Below are positions 55,689 through 63,404 of a DNA stretch of 64,000 nt, one piece after another. Where the stretch lies: positions 1-64,000 of the forward strand of contig CANREB010000006.1 in NCBI GenBank assembly GCA_947629525.1, written 5' to 3'. Position 1 is the first letter of the stretch. Each line of letters opens with the position of its first letter. Source of the DNA: an uncultured Lachnospiraceae bacterium. Its GTDB lineage: Bacteria > Bacillota > Clostridia > Lachnospirales > Lachnospiraceae. The notes beneath the pieces were generated by a model. The model worked only from the letters and a program-made list of their open reading frames with translations, was not told the origin of the DNA and made no database searches. Made by a program: the position numbers and the translations under genes.

Positions 55689-56633
55689 ATGGGTATGGCA
55701 AGTGTTAGCATTGAGAGCGTTATAGAGAAATTCGGGCTTACTAATCTGACGCCCGAGGTAGATATCTCAAACATAAAAATCCAGCAGCCTGATATCAACA
55801 GACCTGCGCTGCAGCTTGCGGGTTATTTTGAGCATTTCGAGGAGTCGCGTGCGCAGATAATCGGATTTGTGGAGTATTCTTTCATAGGGTATATGGAGCA
55901 GAAACAAAAAGAAGAAGTATTCCCAAGGATCATCACGGAGAGGACGCCCTGCATAATATTCTGCAGAAGCCTTCGCCCCGATGAACTGTTTATCGAAACG
56001 GCTATCAAAAATAATGTCCCGATATTACTCACGGATAAACCCACATCGGCGTTTATGGCAGAGATAATAAGATGGCTTAATGTAAAGCTTGCCCCATGTA
56101 TTTCCGTTCATGGCGTACTTGTTGACGTATACGGCGAAGGTGTGCTTATAACAGGCGAGAGCGGAATAGGAAAAAGCGAGGCGGCGCTTGAACTTATAAA
56201 GCGCGGACACCGCCTTGTGTCCGACGATGTGGTTGAGATAAGAAAAGTAAGCGATGATACGCTGATAGGTTCGGCGCCTGACATTACACGTCATTTTATA
56301 GAACTCAGAGGCATAGGTATAATAGACGTAAAGACACTCTTTGGCGTGTCAAGCGTTATGGACACTACTAACATAAATCTTGTTATCCGCTTGGAAGATT
56401 GGGATAAAGAGAAAAAATATGACCGTCTTGGTCTTGAAGAAAATTATACGGAATATCTTGGTAATAAGGTAGTATGCCATAACATACCGATAAGACCGGG
56501 GCGCAACCTTGCTATCATATGCGAGTCTGCGGCAGTAAACCACCGTCAGAAAAAGATGGGATATAACGCGGCGCAGGAGCTTTATCACCGCGTTCAAAAT
56601 TCGTTATCAAAACCGCGCGAGGAGGAAGATTAA
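55689..56633 (+). CDS. hprK: HPr kinase/phosphorylase
   Basis: Phosphorylates and dephosphorylates HPr on serine 46, the switch for carbon catabolite repression in Firmicutes. Walker A GESGIGKSE (about 155-163), and the signature RGHRLVSDDVVEI and IELRGIGIIDVKTLFG are present; length 314 is normal. Start may be ATG 55689 or 55695; a GGTAAGG site precedes both. It starts 18 bp after the GH1-PMI gene, so it may be cotranscribed with mannan genes. Confidence 0.96.
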   Translation: MGMASVSIESVIEKFGLTNLTPEVDISNIKIQQPDINRPALQLAGYFEHFEESRAQIIGFVEYSFIGYMEQKQKEEVFPRIITERTPCIIFCRSLRPDELFIETAIKNNVPILLTDKPTSAFMAEIIRWLNVKLAPCISVHGVLVDVYGEGVLITGESGIGKSEAALELIKRGHRLVSDDVVEIRKVSDDTLIGSAPDITRHFIELRGIGIIDVKTLFGVSSVMDTTNINLVIRLEDWDKEKKYDRLGLEENYTEYLGNKVVCHNIPIRPGRNLAIICESAAVNHRQKKMGYNAAQELYHRVQNSLSKPREEED

Positions 56634-56634
56634 T

Positions 56635-57570
56635 ATGAGTAAGTATTGTTTTGGAGTAGATTTGGGAGGAACAACTGTTAAGATAGGTCTTTTTGATCCT
56701 GAAGGAGCGGTACTGGATAAATGGGAAATACCTACGAGAAAAGAAAACAACGGAAGTAATATACTGCCCGATATCGCACAGGCAGTTCTCGACAAAATGG
56801 AACAGTCGGGAATTGCGAAGGAAGATGTCATCGGTGTCGGCATAGGGGTTCCCGGACCTGTTGACAATGACGGCGTTATACATAAGGCGGTAAATCTGGG
56901 ATGGGGTGTTATGAACATAAATGAGATACTCGGCGGTCTTTTGAAACTTCCCGTTAAATCGGCGAATGATGCGAATGTAGCGGCACTCGGAGAGATGTGG
57001 CGCGGCGGCGGCAGGGGATGTGGCAATATGGTACTTGCCACGCTTGGAACAGGCGTTGGCGGCGGTATAATAACAGACGGAAAGATACTGACAGGCGCTA
57101 TGGGCGCGGGCGGAGAGATAGGTCATATCCATATCGTTGATGGTGAACCCGATGAATGCGGCTGCGGTAATCATGGATGTCTTGAACAGTACGCGTCGGC
57201 TACAGGTATCGTAAGACTTGCCACAAGAAAACTGACATCAGTGTCAGACGACAGCATGCTCAGGAATGAAGAGATAAGTGCCAAGTCGGTATTTGATGCC
57301 GTAAAAGCAGGAGATAAGATTGCATGTGAAATAGCTGAAGAATTTGGCGAGTATCTTGGAAAAGGACTTGCGGCAGTTGCATGTGTCGTCAATCCGGAAG
57401 TGATCGTGCTTGGCGGCGGCGTGTCAAAAGCGGGGGATATTCTCTGCGATTATGTGGTAAAATATTACAGGAAACACGTTCATTTTGCAAGCAGGGATGT
57501 TGAGTTCAGACTTGCCTCTCTTGGAAATGACGCGGGTATTTATGGTGCGGCAAAACTTGTTTTGGAGTAG
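56635..57570 (+). CDS. glcK: ROK-family glucokinase
   Basis: ATP-dependent glucose 6-phosphate formation. Motifs: FGVDLGGTTVKIGLFD (phosphate loop), NDANVAALGE, LGTGVGGGIITDG, GEIGHIHIVDG and the zinc motif CGCGNHGCLEQYAS. The length of 311 is normal. The ribosome binding site GAGGAGGAAG lies inside the end of hprK, 1 bp between genes. It would use glucose released by the GH130 and GH1 enzymes. HprK-GlcK adjacency also makes sense for glucose sensing. Confidence 0.95.
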   Translation: MSKYCFGVDLGGTTVKIGLFDPEGAVLDKWEIPTRKENNGSNILPDIAQAVLDKMEQSGIAKEDVIGVGIGVPGPVDNDGVIHKAVNLGWGVMNINEILGGLLKLPVKSANDANVAALGEMWRGGGRGCGNMVLATLGTGVGGGIITDGKILTGAMGAGGEIGHIHIVDGEPDECGCGNHGCLEQYASATGIVRLATRKLTSVSDDSMLRNEEISAKSVFDAVKAGDKIACEIAEEFGEYLGKGLAAVACVVNPEVIVLGGGVSKAGDILCDYVVKYYRKHVHFASRDVEFRLASLGNDAGIYGAAKLVLE

Positions 57571-57582
57571 GTGTAGATTTAA

Positions 57583-58524
57583 TTGGATAATGGATTAAAA
57601 GAGCGCTTGATGTTGAAAATAGCCGATCGTCTGCCAAAGACAAAAGTCATCGCGGATGAACTTATGTCAGAGCATACATCTTTTCGCGTGGGCGGAACTG
57701 CGGATCTGTTTGTTGAGATAACTTCGGAGGATGAACTTAAGTGTGTTATAAAAATACTGAACTTGGAAGGATTGACACTCTCAAACGGAGGATTTTGCGT
57801 TATCGGAAGCGGAAGTAATATTCTCGTAAGCGATAAAGGGCTTCGCCGTGTCGTAATTCATATGTCAAAAGAATTTGGCAGAATAATCGTCAGAAAAGAT
57901 ACGCTTACCTGCGATGCGGGTGCTTCGCTTGCGTCAATAGCCAGATGCGCCCTTGATAATTCACTTACAGGCTTTGAGTTTGCGGCAGGGATTCCGGGCA
58001 GCCTCGGCGGCGCGATAGTTATGAATGCGGGCGCGTATGACGGTGAGATGAAGCAGGTCGTGGAGAGCGTGCGGCTTATGGATGAAAACGGTGAAATTGT
58101 CAAAAAAAGTGCGGAAGAAATGAAATTTTCCTACAGGCACAGCATTTTAAAGGAGAAAGATTACATAGTGCTTAGCGCTGACATTCATCTTGCCGCGGGA
58201 ACAGCAGACGATATAAAGGCTAAAATGCAGGAGCTTGCAGACAGGCGGCGCGATAAACAGCCGCTTGAATATCCAAGCGCAGGTTCCACTTTTAAAAGAC
58301 CTGAAGGATATTTTGCGGCAAAGCTCATTCAGGATGCGGGGCTTAGGGGTTTTAGCATCGGGGCGGCGCAGGTATCGGAGAAACATTGCGGATTTGTGAT
58401 AAACAGAGGCGGCGCGAAGGCATCTGACATATACTCGCTTATCGGGGAGATCCAAAAAAAAGTAAATGAAGTTTACGGGGTAATGCTTGAACCTGAAGTC
58501 ATATGTCTTGGCGAGTTTGAGTGA
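57583..58524 (+). CDS. murB: UDP-N-acetylenolpyruvoylglucosamine reductase
   Basis: FAD-dependent reduction giving UDP-N-acetylmuramic acid for peptidoglycan. FAD-binding segment IGSGSNILVSDKGLRR, GFEFAAGIPGSLGGAIVMNAGAYDGE and the substrate region YPSAGSTFKRPEG with the catalytic Ser. The start is either TTG 57583 (after AGGTG) or ATG 57610; there is no in-frame ATG earlier. Length 313. In the hprK-glcK-murB-rapZ-whiA run. Confidence 0.95.
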   Translation: MDNGLKERLMLKIADRLPKTKVIADELMSEHTSFRVGGTADLFVEITSEDELKCVIKILNLEGLTLSNGGFCVIGSGSNILVSDKGLRRVVIHMSKEFGRIIVRKDTLTCDAGASLASIARCALDNSLTGFEFAAGIPGSLGGAIVMNAGAYDGEMKQVVESVRLMDENGEIVKKSAEEMKFSYRHSILKEKDYIVLSADIHLAAGTADDIKAKMQELADRRRDKQPLEYPSAGSTFKRPEGYFAAKLIQDAGLRGFSIGAAQVSEKHCGFVINRGGAKASDIYSLIGEIQKKVNEVYGVMLEPEVICLGEFE

Positions 58525-58548
58525 CTTTGAGGAATGAGGTAATTTATT

Positions 58549-59400
58549 ATGAGGTTTGTTATAGTGACAGGTATGAGTGGAGGCGGTAAGTCCACCACAA
58601 TGAAGATGCTTGAAGACGCGGGATTTTACTGTGCTGACAATATGCCTGTGGCGCTTATAGAAAAATTTATGGAATTGATCTCAATGCCCGACAGCGACAT
58701 CCAAAAAGTAGCTCTTGGACTTGACGTGCGGACCAATCAGTCCTTCTCGGAGATAAATCAGATCGTGAACGGACTCAGAAAGAATTACTCTTTTGAGATA
58801 CTTTTCCTTGATGCCTCGGATCAGGTCATATTAAAGCGGTATAAGGAGACAAGGCGCGTCCACCCGCTTTCCGTGGACGGCGATCTTATGAGCGGAATAA
58901 GGCGTGAGCGCGAAAGACTTGAATGTATCAAGTCGCAGGCAGAGTATGTCATCGACACTACGAATTTACTCACGAGAGAATTAAAAGCGGAACTTGACAG
59001 GATCTTCGTCAAAAATCAGGATTATAACAGCCTGATGATCAATGTCATGTCATTTGGATTTAAGCATGGCATACCTCAGGATGCAGATCTTGTTTTTGAC
59101 GTAAGGTTTCTGCCTAATCCGTTTTATATAGACGAGCTTAAACAGAAGACGGGACTTGACAAGGAAGTCAGGGATTATGTCATGGGATTTAAAGAAGCCC
59201 ATGAATTTTTGGACAAGCTTACAGATATGATAAGTTTTCTTATACCTAACTATGTAAACGAAGGTAAATATCAGCTTGTTATTGCCATCGGATGTACGGG
59301 CGGGCAGCACAGGAGCGTCACTCTTGCGGGAGAGCTGTATAACCGCCTTAAAGATAAAGGAAATTACGGTTTAACTTTGCGTCACAGGGACACTAAATAA
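58549..59400 (+). CDS. rapZ: RNase adapter / nucleotide-binding protein RapZ
   Basis: P-loop protein of the RapZ/YvcJ family: VTGMSGGGKSTTMKMLEDAG (Walker A) at the start, FLDASDQVILKRYKETRR, and the C-terminal ligand-binding part IAIGCTGGQHRSV. In Enterobacteria RapZ controls glucosamine-6-phosphate synthase RNA; in Firmicutes YvcJ affects competence and its role is less clear. Length 283 normal. Usually next to whiA, as here, though the yvcK gene often found between them is missing. Confidence 0.96.
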   Translation: MRFVIVTGMSGGGKSTTMKMLEDAGFYCADNMPVALIEKFMELISMPDSDIQKVALGLDVRTNQSFSEINQIVNGLRKNYSFEILFLDASDQVILKRYKETRRVHPLSVDGDLMSGIRRERERLECIKSQAEYVIDTTNLLTRELKAELDRIFVKNQDYNSLMINVMSFGFKHGIPQDADLVFDVRFLPNPFYIDELKQKTGLDKEVRDYVMGFKEAHEFLDKLTDMISFLIPNYVNEGKYQLVIAIGCTGGQHRSVTLAGELYNRLKDKGNYGLTLRHRDTK

Positions 59401-59414
59401 GGGTGGGGATCGGA

Positions 59415-60230
59415 ATGTCATTTTCGGGGAGCATAAAGGAGGAGCTTGTAAAGCTTGAAGGTTCGTCAAGGCACTGCCGTATAGCGGAGCTTGCGGCGCT
59501 CATGATATACTCTGACCCTTCAAAGGCATCGCCTGCCATAATTAAGAAGCGCAACGACCTGATCTTTGATATTTTTAATACCGATGAAGTTTCAGATGAG
59601 AAAATAATGCAGACTGTCAAACATTCGGAAGGTGAAGATACAGTCGATCCGGTAGTGATAAAAAATCTGTGCTGCAAGCGGTGTTTCCTTCGGGGAGTAT
59701 TTTTGAGCATTGGTTCAATGAGCAATCCCGAGAAAGGATATCATCTGGAGTTTGTCTGCGATAATATGCGGCAGGCGCAGCAGATAATCGATGTACTGCG
59801 CGTATTTGAGATAGAGGGCAAAGTGGTTGCGCGCAAACGCTATCAGGTAGTCTATATCAAAGAAAGTGAAGAAATCGTGGAGCTGCTCAATGTGATAGGG
59901 GCGCATATGTCTCTGATGAACTTGGAAAATCTGCGTATTTTGAAAGATATGCGCAACTCGATAAACAGAAGGGTAAATTGTGAGGCGGCAAATATCACTA
60001 AGACCGTAAATGCGGCGGGAAAGCAGATAGACGATATCAAGTATATACAGGAACGCTATGGCTTTGATAACCTTTCCGACAATTTACGGGAGATGGCTCA
60101 GATACGCCTTGAATATCCTGATGCCACGTTAAAGGAACTTGGACAGCTTTTAGAACCAAATGTAGGTAAATCGGGTGTTAATCACAGACTCAGGAAGCTT
60201 AGTGAGCTTGCCGACAGACTTAGGGGCTGA
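59415..60230 (+). CDS. whiA: DNA-binding protein WhiA
   Basis: A LAGLIDADG-like N-terminal domain (SFSGSIKEELVKLEG, CKRCFLRGVFLSIGSM) joined to a C-terminal helix-turn-helix (LREMAQIRLEYPDATLKELGQLL, SKSGVNHRLRKL). In Firmicutes it influences cell division and chromosome segregation; in actinomycetes sporulation. I use ATG 59415 after GGGTGGGG; GTG 59403 would add four residues. Length 271. Confidence 0.95.
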   Translation: MSFSGSIKEELVKLEGSSRHCRIAELAALMIYSDPSKASPAIIKKRNDLIFDIFNTDEVSDEKIMQTVKHSEGEDTVDPVVIKNLCCKRCFLRGVFLSIGSMSNPEKGYHLEFVCDNMRQAQQIIDVLRVFEIEGKVVARKRYQVVYIKESEEIVELLNVIGAHMSLMNLENLRILKDMRNSINRRVNCEAANITKTVNAAGKQIDDIKYIQERYGFDNLSDNLREMAQIRLEYPDATLKELGQLLEPNVGKSGVNHRLRKLSELADRLRG

Positions 60231-60234
60231 TCTT

Positions 60235-61152
60235 ATGAAAAAAAATAAAAAGGCATTGTTTATCATTAATCCTTATTCGGGTAAGGGACTTATAAAAAAC
60301 CATGTTTTGGCAATAATCGATATACTGGTGAAGGGAGGATATGAGCCTACCGTACATACCACACAGGAACGCAGGGATGCGGTGCGCGTCGTAAGGGAAC
60401 GGGACAGGGATTATGACCTTGTGGTATGCAGCGGCGGCGACGGTACGCTTGATGAGATAGTTACGGGAATGATGCAGTCGGGCTTCAAGACTACGATAGG
60501 TTATATCCCGTCGGGCAGCACAAATGACTTTGCCAACAGTCTTAAGCTGCCAAACAATATGAAAAAAGCGGCGGAGGTCATTGTGAACGGTGAGCCGTTT
60601 TCGTGCGATGTCGGCTTTTTCAACGATGATATATTTGTATATATAGCCGCATTCGGACTGTTCACGGAAGTGTCATACGGAACGCCGCAGGAAATGAAAA
60701 ATATGCTTGGTCATATGGCATATATTCTGGAAGGGGTTAAACATCTGCAGAATATAAAATCGTATTATATGAAAGTGGTATACAAAGATGCGGAGGACCG
60801 TCAGACTGAGCATGCGGCTGAGGATGATTTCATATTCGGAATGGTGACTAACTCGCTGTCAGTGGGCGGATTTAAAGGAATAACGGGTAGAAACGTGCTG
60901 TTAAACGACGGACTTTTTGAAGTAGTGCTGATAAAACGTCCGAGAAATCCGATAGAACTTAATTCAATACTTACCGCTCTGGTCAGCGAAAAGTTTGATA
61001 CCGATCTTATGTACAGCTTTAAGACCGGAGAACTGTATATTGAAACGGAAGACGAAGTGGCATGGACGCTTGACGGTGAATTTGGCGGGAAACACAGAGC
61101 AGTCACTCTGAAAAATAAACAAAACGCCATAGATATAAAAAAACAGATATAA
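60235..61152 (+). CDS. Diacylglycerol/lipid kinase family protein
   Basis: DAGK catalytic fold with the diglycine loop VVCSGGDGTLDEIV (about 61-74) and GYIPSGSTNDFANSL, and the C-terminal beta-sandwich with WTLDGEFGG. It would phosphorylate diacylglycerol or a related lipid alcohol at the membrane surface (DgkB/YegS type). ATG 60235 follows TAGGGGCTGA; a longer frame starting in whiA lacks a site. Length 305. Last gene of the run, followed by a strong terminator. Confidence 0.93.
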   Translation: MKKNKKALFIINPYSGKGLIKNHVLAIIDILVKGGYEPTVHTTQERRDAVRVVRERDRDYDLVVCSGGDGTLDEIVTGMMQSGFKTTIGYIPSGSTNDFANSLKLPNNMKKAAEVIVNGEPFSCDVGFFNDDIFVYIAAFGLFTEVSYGTPQEMKNMLGHMAYILEGVKHLQNIKSYYMKVVYKDAEDRQTEHAAEDDFIFGMVTNSLSVGGFKGITGRNVLLNDGLFEVVLIKRPRNPIELNSILTALVSEKFDTDLMYSFKTGELYIETEDEVAWTLDGEFGGKHRAVTLKNKQNAIDIKKQI

Positions 61153-61196
61153 AAAAATCCCTGTAGGAATGAATTGCATTCCCGCAGGGATTTTTT
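61152..61196. terminator. Bidirectional terminator, lipid kinase / aldolase
   Basis: AAAAAATCCCTG / CAGGGATTTTTT (61152-61163 with 61185-61196) extended by GGAATG/CATTCC inside. Confidence 0.92.
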
Positions 61197-61199
61197 AAA

Positions 61200-62135
61200 T
61201 CAAGCCTTGTTTTCGCTTCCAAGGACATTTTTGATCTTGTGTGCAACAAGTGCCTTAACATTGGCGCGTCCTACCTTGAGATATTCTCTTGGGTCGAATG
61301 CAGCAGGATTTTCAAATAAAACCTGGCGGATACCTGCCGTCATAGCAAGCCTGAGATCGGAATCGATATTGATCTTGCAGACTGCGCTTCTTGCTGCCTG
61401 ACGGAGCATATCTTCAGGAATGCCGATAGCATCGGCAAGCTGCCCGCCGTGCTCCTGAATGATCTTTACATACTCCTGGGATACGCTTGATGCGCCGTGA
61501 AGTACGATAGGGAAATTGGGAAGCCTCTTGCTGACTTCATCGAGAATATCGAAACGCAGCTGCGGCTTCTGACCGGGTTTGAACTTGAATGCGCCGTGGC
61601 TTGTGCCGATAGCGATAGCAAGTGAGTCAACGCCTGTCTTGTCAACAAATTCCTCAACTTCATCGGGATGTGTATAGCTTGCATTCTCATCCGATACATT
61701 CACATCGTCCTCAATGCCCGCAAGCTGTCCAAGCTCACCCTCAACCACTACACCCTTTGAGTGTGCGTACTCAACTACGCGGCGCGTAAGTTCAATGTTG
61801 TCTTTAAAAGAATGGTGTGAGCCGTCGATCATTACGGAAGTAAATCCGCCGTCGATGCACGATTTGCAGATATCAAAATCAGCGCCGTGATCAAGGTGAA
61901 GCGCGATAGGAATATTGTTTTCAGCCAAAGCTGCCTCAACCAGTTTAACCAGATATGTGTGGTTGGCATATTTCCTCGCACCTGCCGAAACCTGAAGGAT
62001 TATAGGGGAATTAAGTTCACCTGCCGCTTCCGTGATACCTTGTACGATCTCCATGTTGTTTACATTGAAAGCGCCGATAGCGTACCCGCCCGCGTATGCC
62101 TTGTTGAACATCTCTTTTGTCGTTACTAAAGCCAT
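61200..62135 (-). CDS. fba: Fructose-bisphosphate aldolase, class II
   Basis: Zinc-dependent cleavage of fructose 1,6-bisphosphate in glycolysis. Class II motifs: HLDHGADFDICKSCIDGGFTSVMIDGSH (zinc ligands and substrate loop), VEGELGQLAGIEDD, AIAIGTSHGAFKF and VLHGASSV, KINIDSDLR. Length 311. RBS GAGAGAGGAC. Divergent from a second class II aldolase 196 bp away, which is about 40 percent similar by eye. Confidence 0.95.
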   Translation of the reverse strand: MALVTTKEMFNKAYAGGYAIGAFNVNNMEIVQGITEAAGELNSPIILQVSAGARKYANHTYLVKLVEAALAENNIPIALHLDHGADFDICKSCIDGGFTSVMIDGSHHSFKDNIELTRRVVEYAHSKGVVVEGELGQLAGIEDDVNVSDENASYTHPDEVEEFVDKTGVDSLAIAIGTSHGAFKFKPGQKPQLRFDILDEVSKRLPNFPIVLHGASSVSQEYVKIIQEHGGQLADAIGIPEDMLRQAARSAVCKINIDSDLRLAMTAGIRQVLFENPAAFDPREYLKVGRANVKALVAHKIKNVLGSENKA

Positions 62136-62180
62136 GTATAAGTCCTCTCTTTCTCTTTTTTATTTGAACTACAATTTTAT

Positions 62181-62295
62181 ATTATAACAGTGGTATCAAT
62201 TTTACAATAGATACCGTAAAAAATACCGTAAAACTGTAAAAACTGTCCAAAAAGCCTGTTAAAAAATTGACATTTGGCAATATTAGGGATATACT
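62181..62295. promoter_or_regulatory. Divergent promoter region of the two aldolase genes
   Basis: Plus strand TTGACA (62267-62272), 17 bp, TATACT (62290-62295), a near-perfect promoter for the rightward aldolase. On the minus strand, a TATAAT (62181-62186) serves the leftward gene. Inverted repeat GGTATC (62192-62197) / GATACC (62210-62215) and the direct repeat ATACCGTAAA at 62211-62220 and 62223-62232 lie between the two promoters, suitable for a shared regulator. Confidence 0.7.
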
Positions 62296-62331
62296 GTTTT
62301 TATCATTAATATTAAATGGAGGTTGGTTTCA

Positions 62332-63195
62332 ATGTTAGTATCAGCTACGGAAATGCTTAAAAAAGCAAAAGAAGGTCACTATGCTGTGGGTCAGTTCAAC
62401 ATCAACAATCTTGAGTGGACAAAGTCTATCCTGCTTACGGCTCAGGAATTAAACAGTCCTGTTATTCTCGGCGTTTCGGAAGGCGCCGGCAAATATATGA
62501 CAGGCTTTAAGACTGTTGCGGCAATGGTAAAGGCTATGGATGAGGAGCTTAAGATCACGGTCCCCGTTGCGCTCCATCTTGACCACGGCACATATGAAGG
62601 CTGCTATAAATGTATCAAGGCAGGTTTTACATCAATAATGTTTGACGGTTCTCACTATCCTATTGAAGAGAACATTGCCAAGACAAAAGAACTTGTCGCT
62701 GTAGCACACGGCATGGGAATGTCAATAGAGGCGGAAGTCGGAGCGATCGGAGGCGAGGAAGACGGCGTAGTAGGTATGGGCGAGTGTGCTGATCCCGATG
62801 AGTGCAAGTCTATCGCTGACCTTGGCGTAGATATGCTTGCGGCAGGTATTGGCAATATCCACGGCAAATATCCTGCAAACTGGGCAGGTCTCAGCTTTGA
62901 GACGCTTGACGCCATTCAAAAGAAGACGGGCGTTATGCCTTTAGTCCTTCATGGCGGTACAGGCATCCCCGAAGATATGATAAAGAAAGCTATCTCACTC
63001 GGCGTTGCGAAGATCAACGTTAATACAGAGTGTCAGCTTTCATTTGCGGACGCTACGCGTAAATATGTAGAGGCAGGCAAGGATCTCGAAGGTAAGGGCT
63101 TCGATCCCCGTAAACTCCTCGCTCCCGGCGCGGAAGCTATCAAGGCTACAGTAAAGGAAAAGATGGAGTTGTTCGGCTCAGTAGGTAAGGCGTGA
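62332..63195 (+). CDS. Fructose-bisphosphate aldolase, class II (second copy)
   Basis: Same family as the divergent gene but clearly distinct: HLDHGTYEGCYKCIKAGFTSIMFDGSH, EAEVGAIGGEEDG, GIGNIHGKYP, VLHGGTGIP and KINVNTECQLSF. This is closer to the Bacillus FbaA pattern. Length 287 from ATG 62332, which follows GGAGGT; TTG 62323 in frame overlaps that site. One of the two may prefer another sugar phosphate such as tagatose bisphosphate, but residues alone do not decide. Strong promoter upstream. Confidence 0.94.
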   Translation: MLVSATEMLKKAKEGHYAVGQFNINNLEWTKSILLTAQELNSPVILGVSEGAGKYMTGFKTVAAMVKAMDEELKITVPVALHLDHGTYEGCYKCIKAGFTSIMFDGSHYPIEENIAKTKELVAVAHGMGMSIEAEVGAIGGEEDGVVGMGECADPDECKSIADLGVDMLAAGIGNIHGKYPANWAGLSFETLDAIQKKTGVMPLVLHGGTGIPEDMIKKAISLGVAKINVNTECQLSFADATRKYVEAGKDLEGKGFDPRKLLAPGAEAIKATVKEKMELFGSVGKA

Positions 63196-63225
63196 GTTTT
63201 TTGAAAACTACAGAGTGTTAAAATC

Positions 63226-63262
63226 AAAACAGGACAAGGCGGAGAAGGCTTTGTCCTGTTTT
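63226..63262 (+). terminator. Terminator after the second aldolase
   Basis: AAAACAGGACAA / TTGTCCTGTTTT, a 12-bp perfect stem (63226-63237 with 63251-63262), T-rich 3' arm. Confidence 0.88.
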
Positions 63263-63282
63263 ATGTTTTAAATAAAAAGTTT

Positions 63283-63346
63283 TTGCGGATATATTCGCAA
63301 GATAATTGATGTCTTAAAAGCTTTGCGGTATAATATACCGCAAAGC
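63283..63346 (+). promoter_or_regulatory. Promoter embedded in twin palindromic operators
   Basis: TTGATG (63306-63311), 17 bp, TATAAT (63329-63334). The -10 sits exactly at the centre of a 27-bp perfect palindrome GCTTTGCGGTATA-A-TATACCGCAAAGC (63320-63346). A weaker copy (TTGCGG...TTCGCAA, 63283-63300) with the same TTTGCGG half-site lies just upstream of the -35. A repressor bound here would block transcription of the last gene. Confidence 0.75.
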
Positions 63347-63404
63347 GGAGGTGAGCCGTTTGTAAAAATGGAATATGACTATTGAATATTTGAAGGAGAC
63401 AAAT

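Noticed and set aside
56515..57174. Minus-strand open frame (219 codons) opposite hprK and glcK
   Set aside because: Crosses two conserved genes and has no translation signal.
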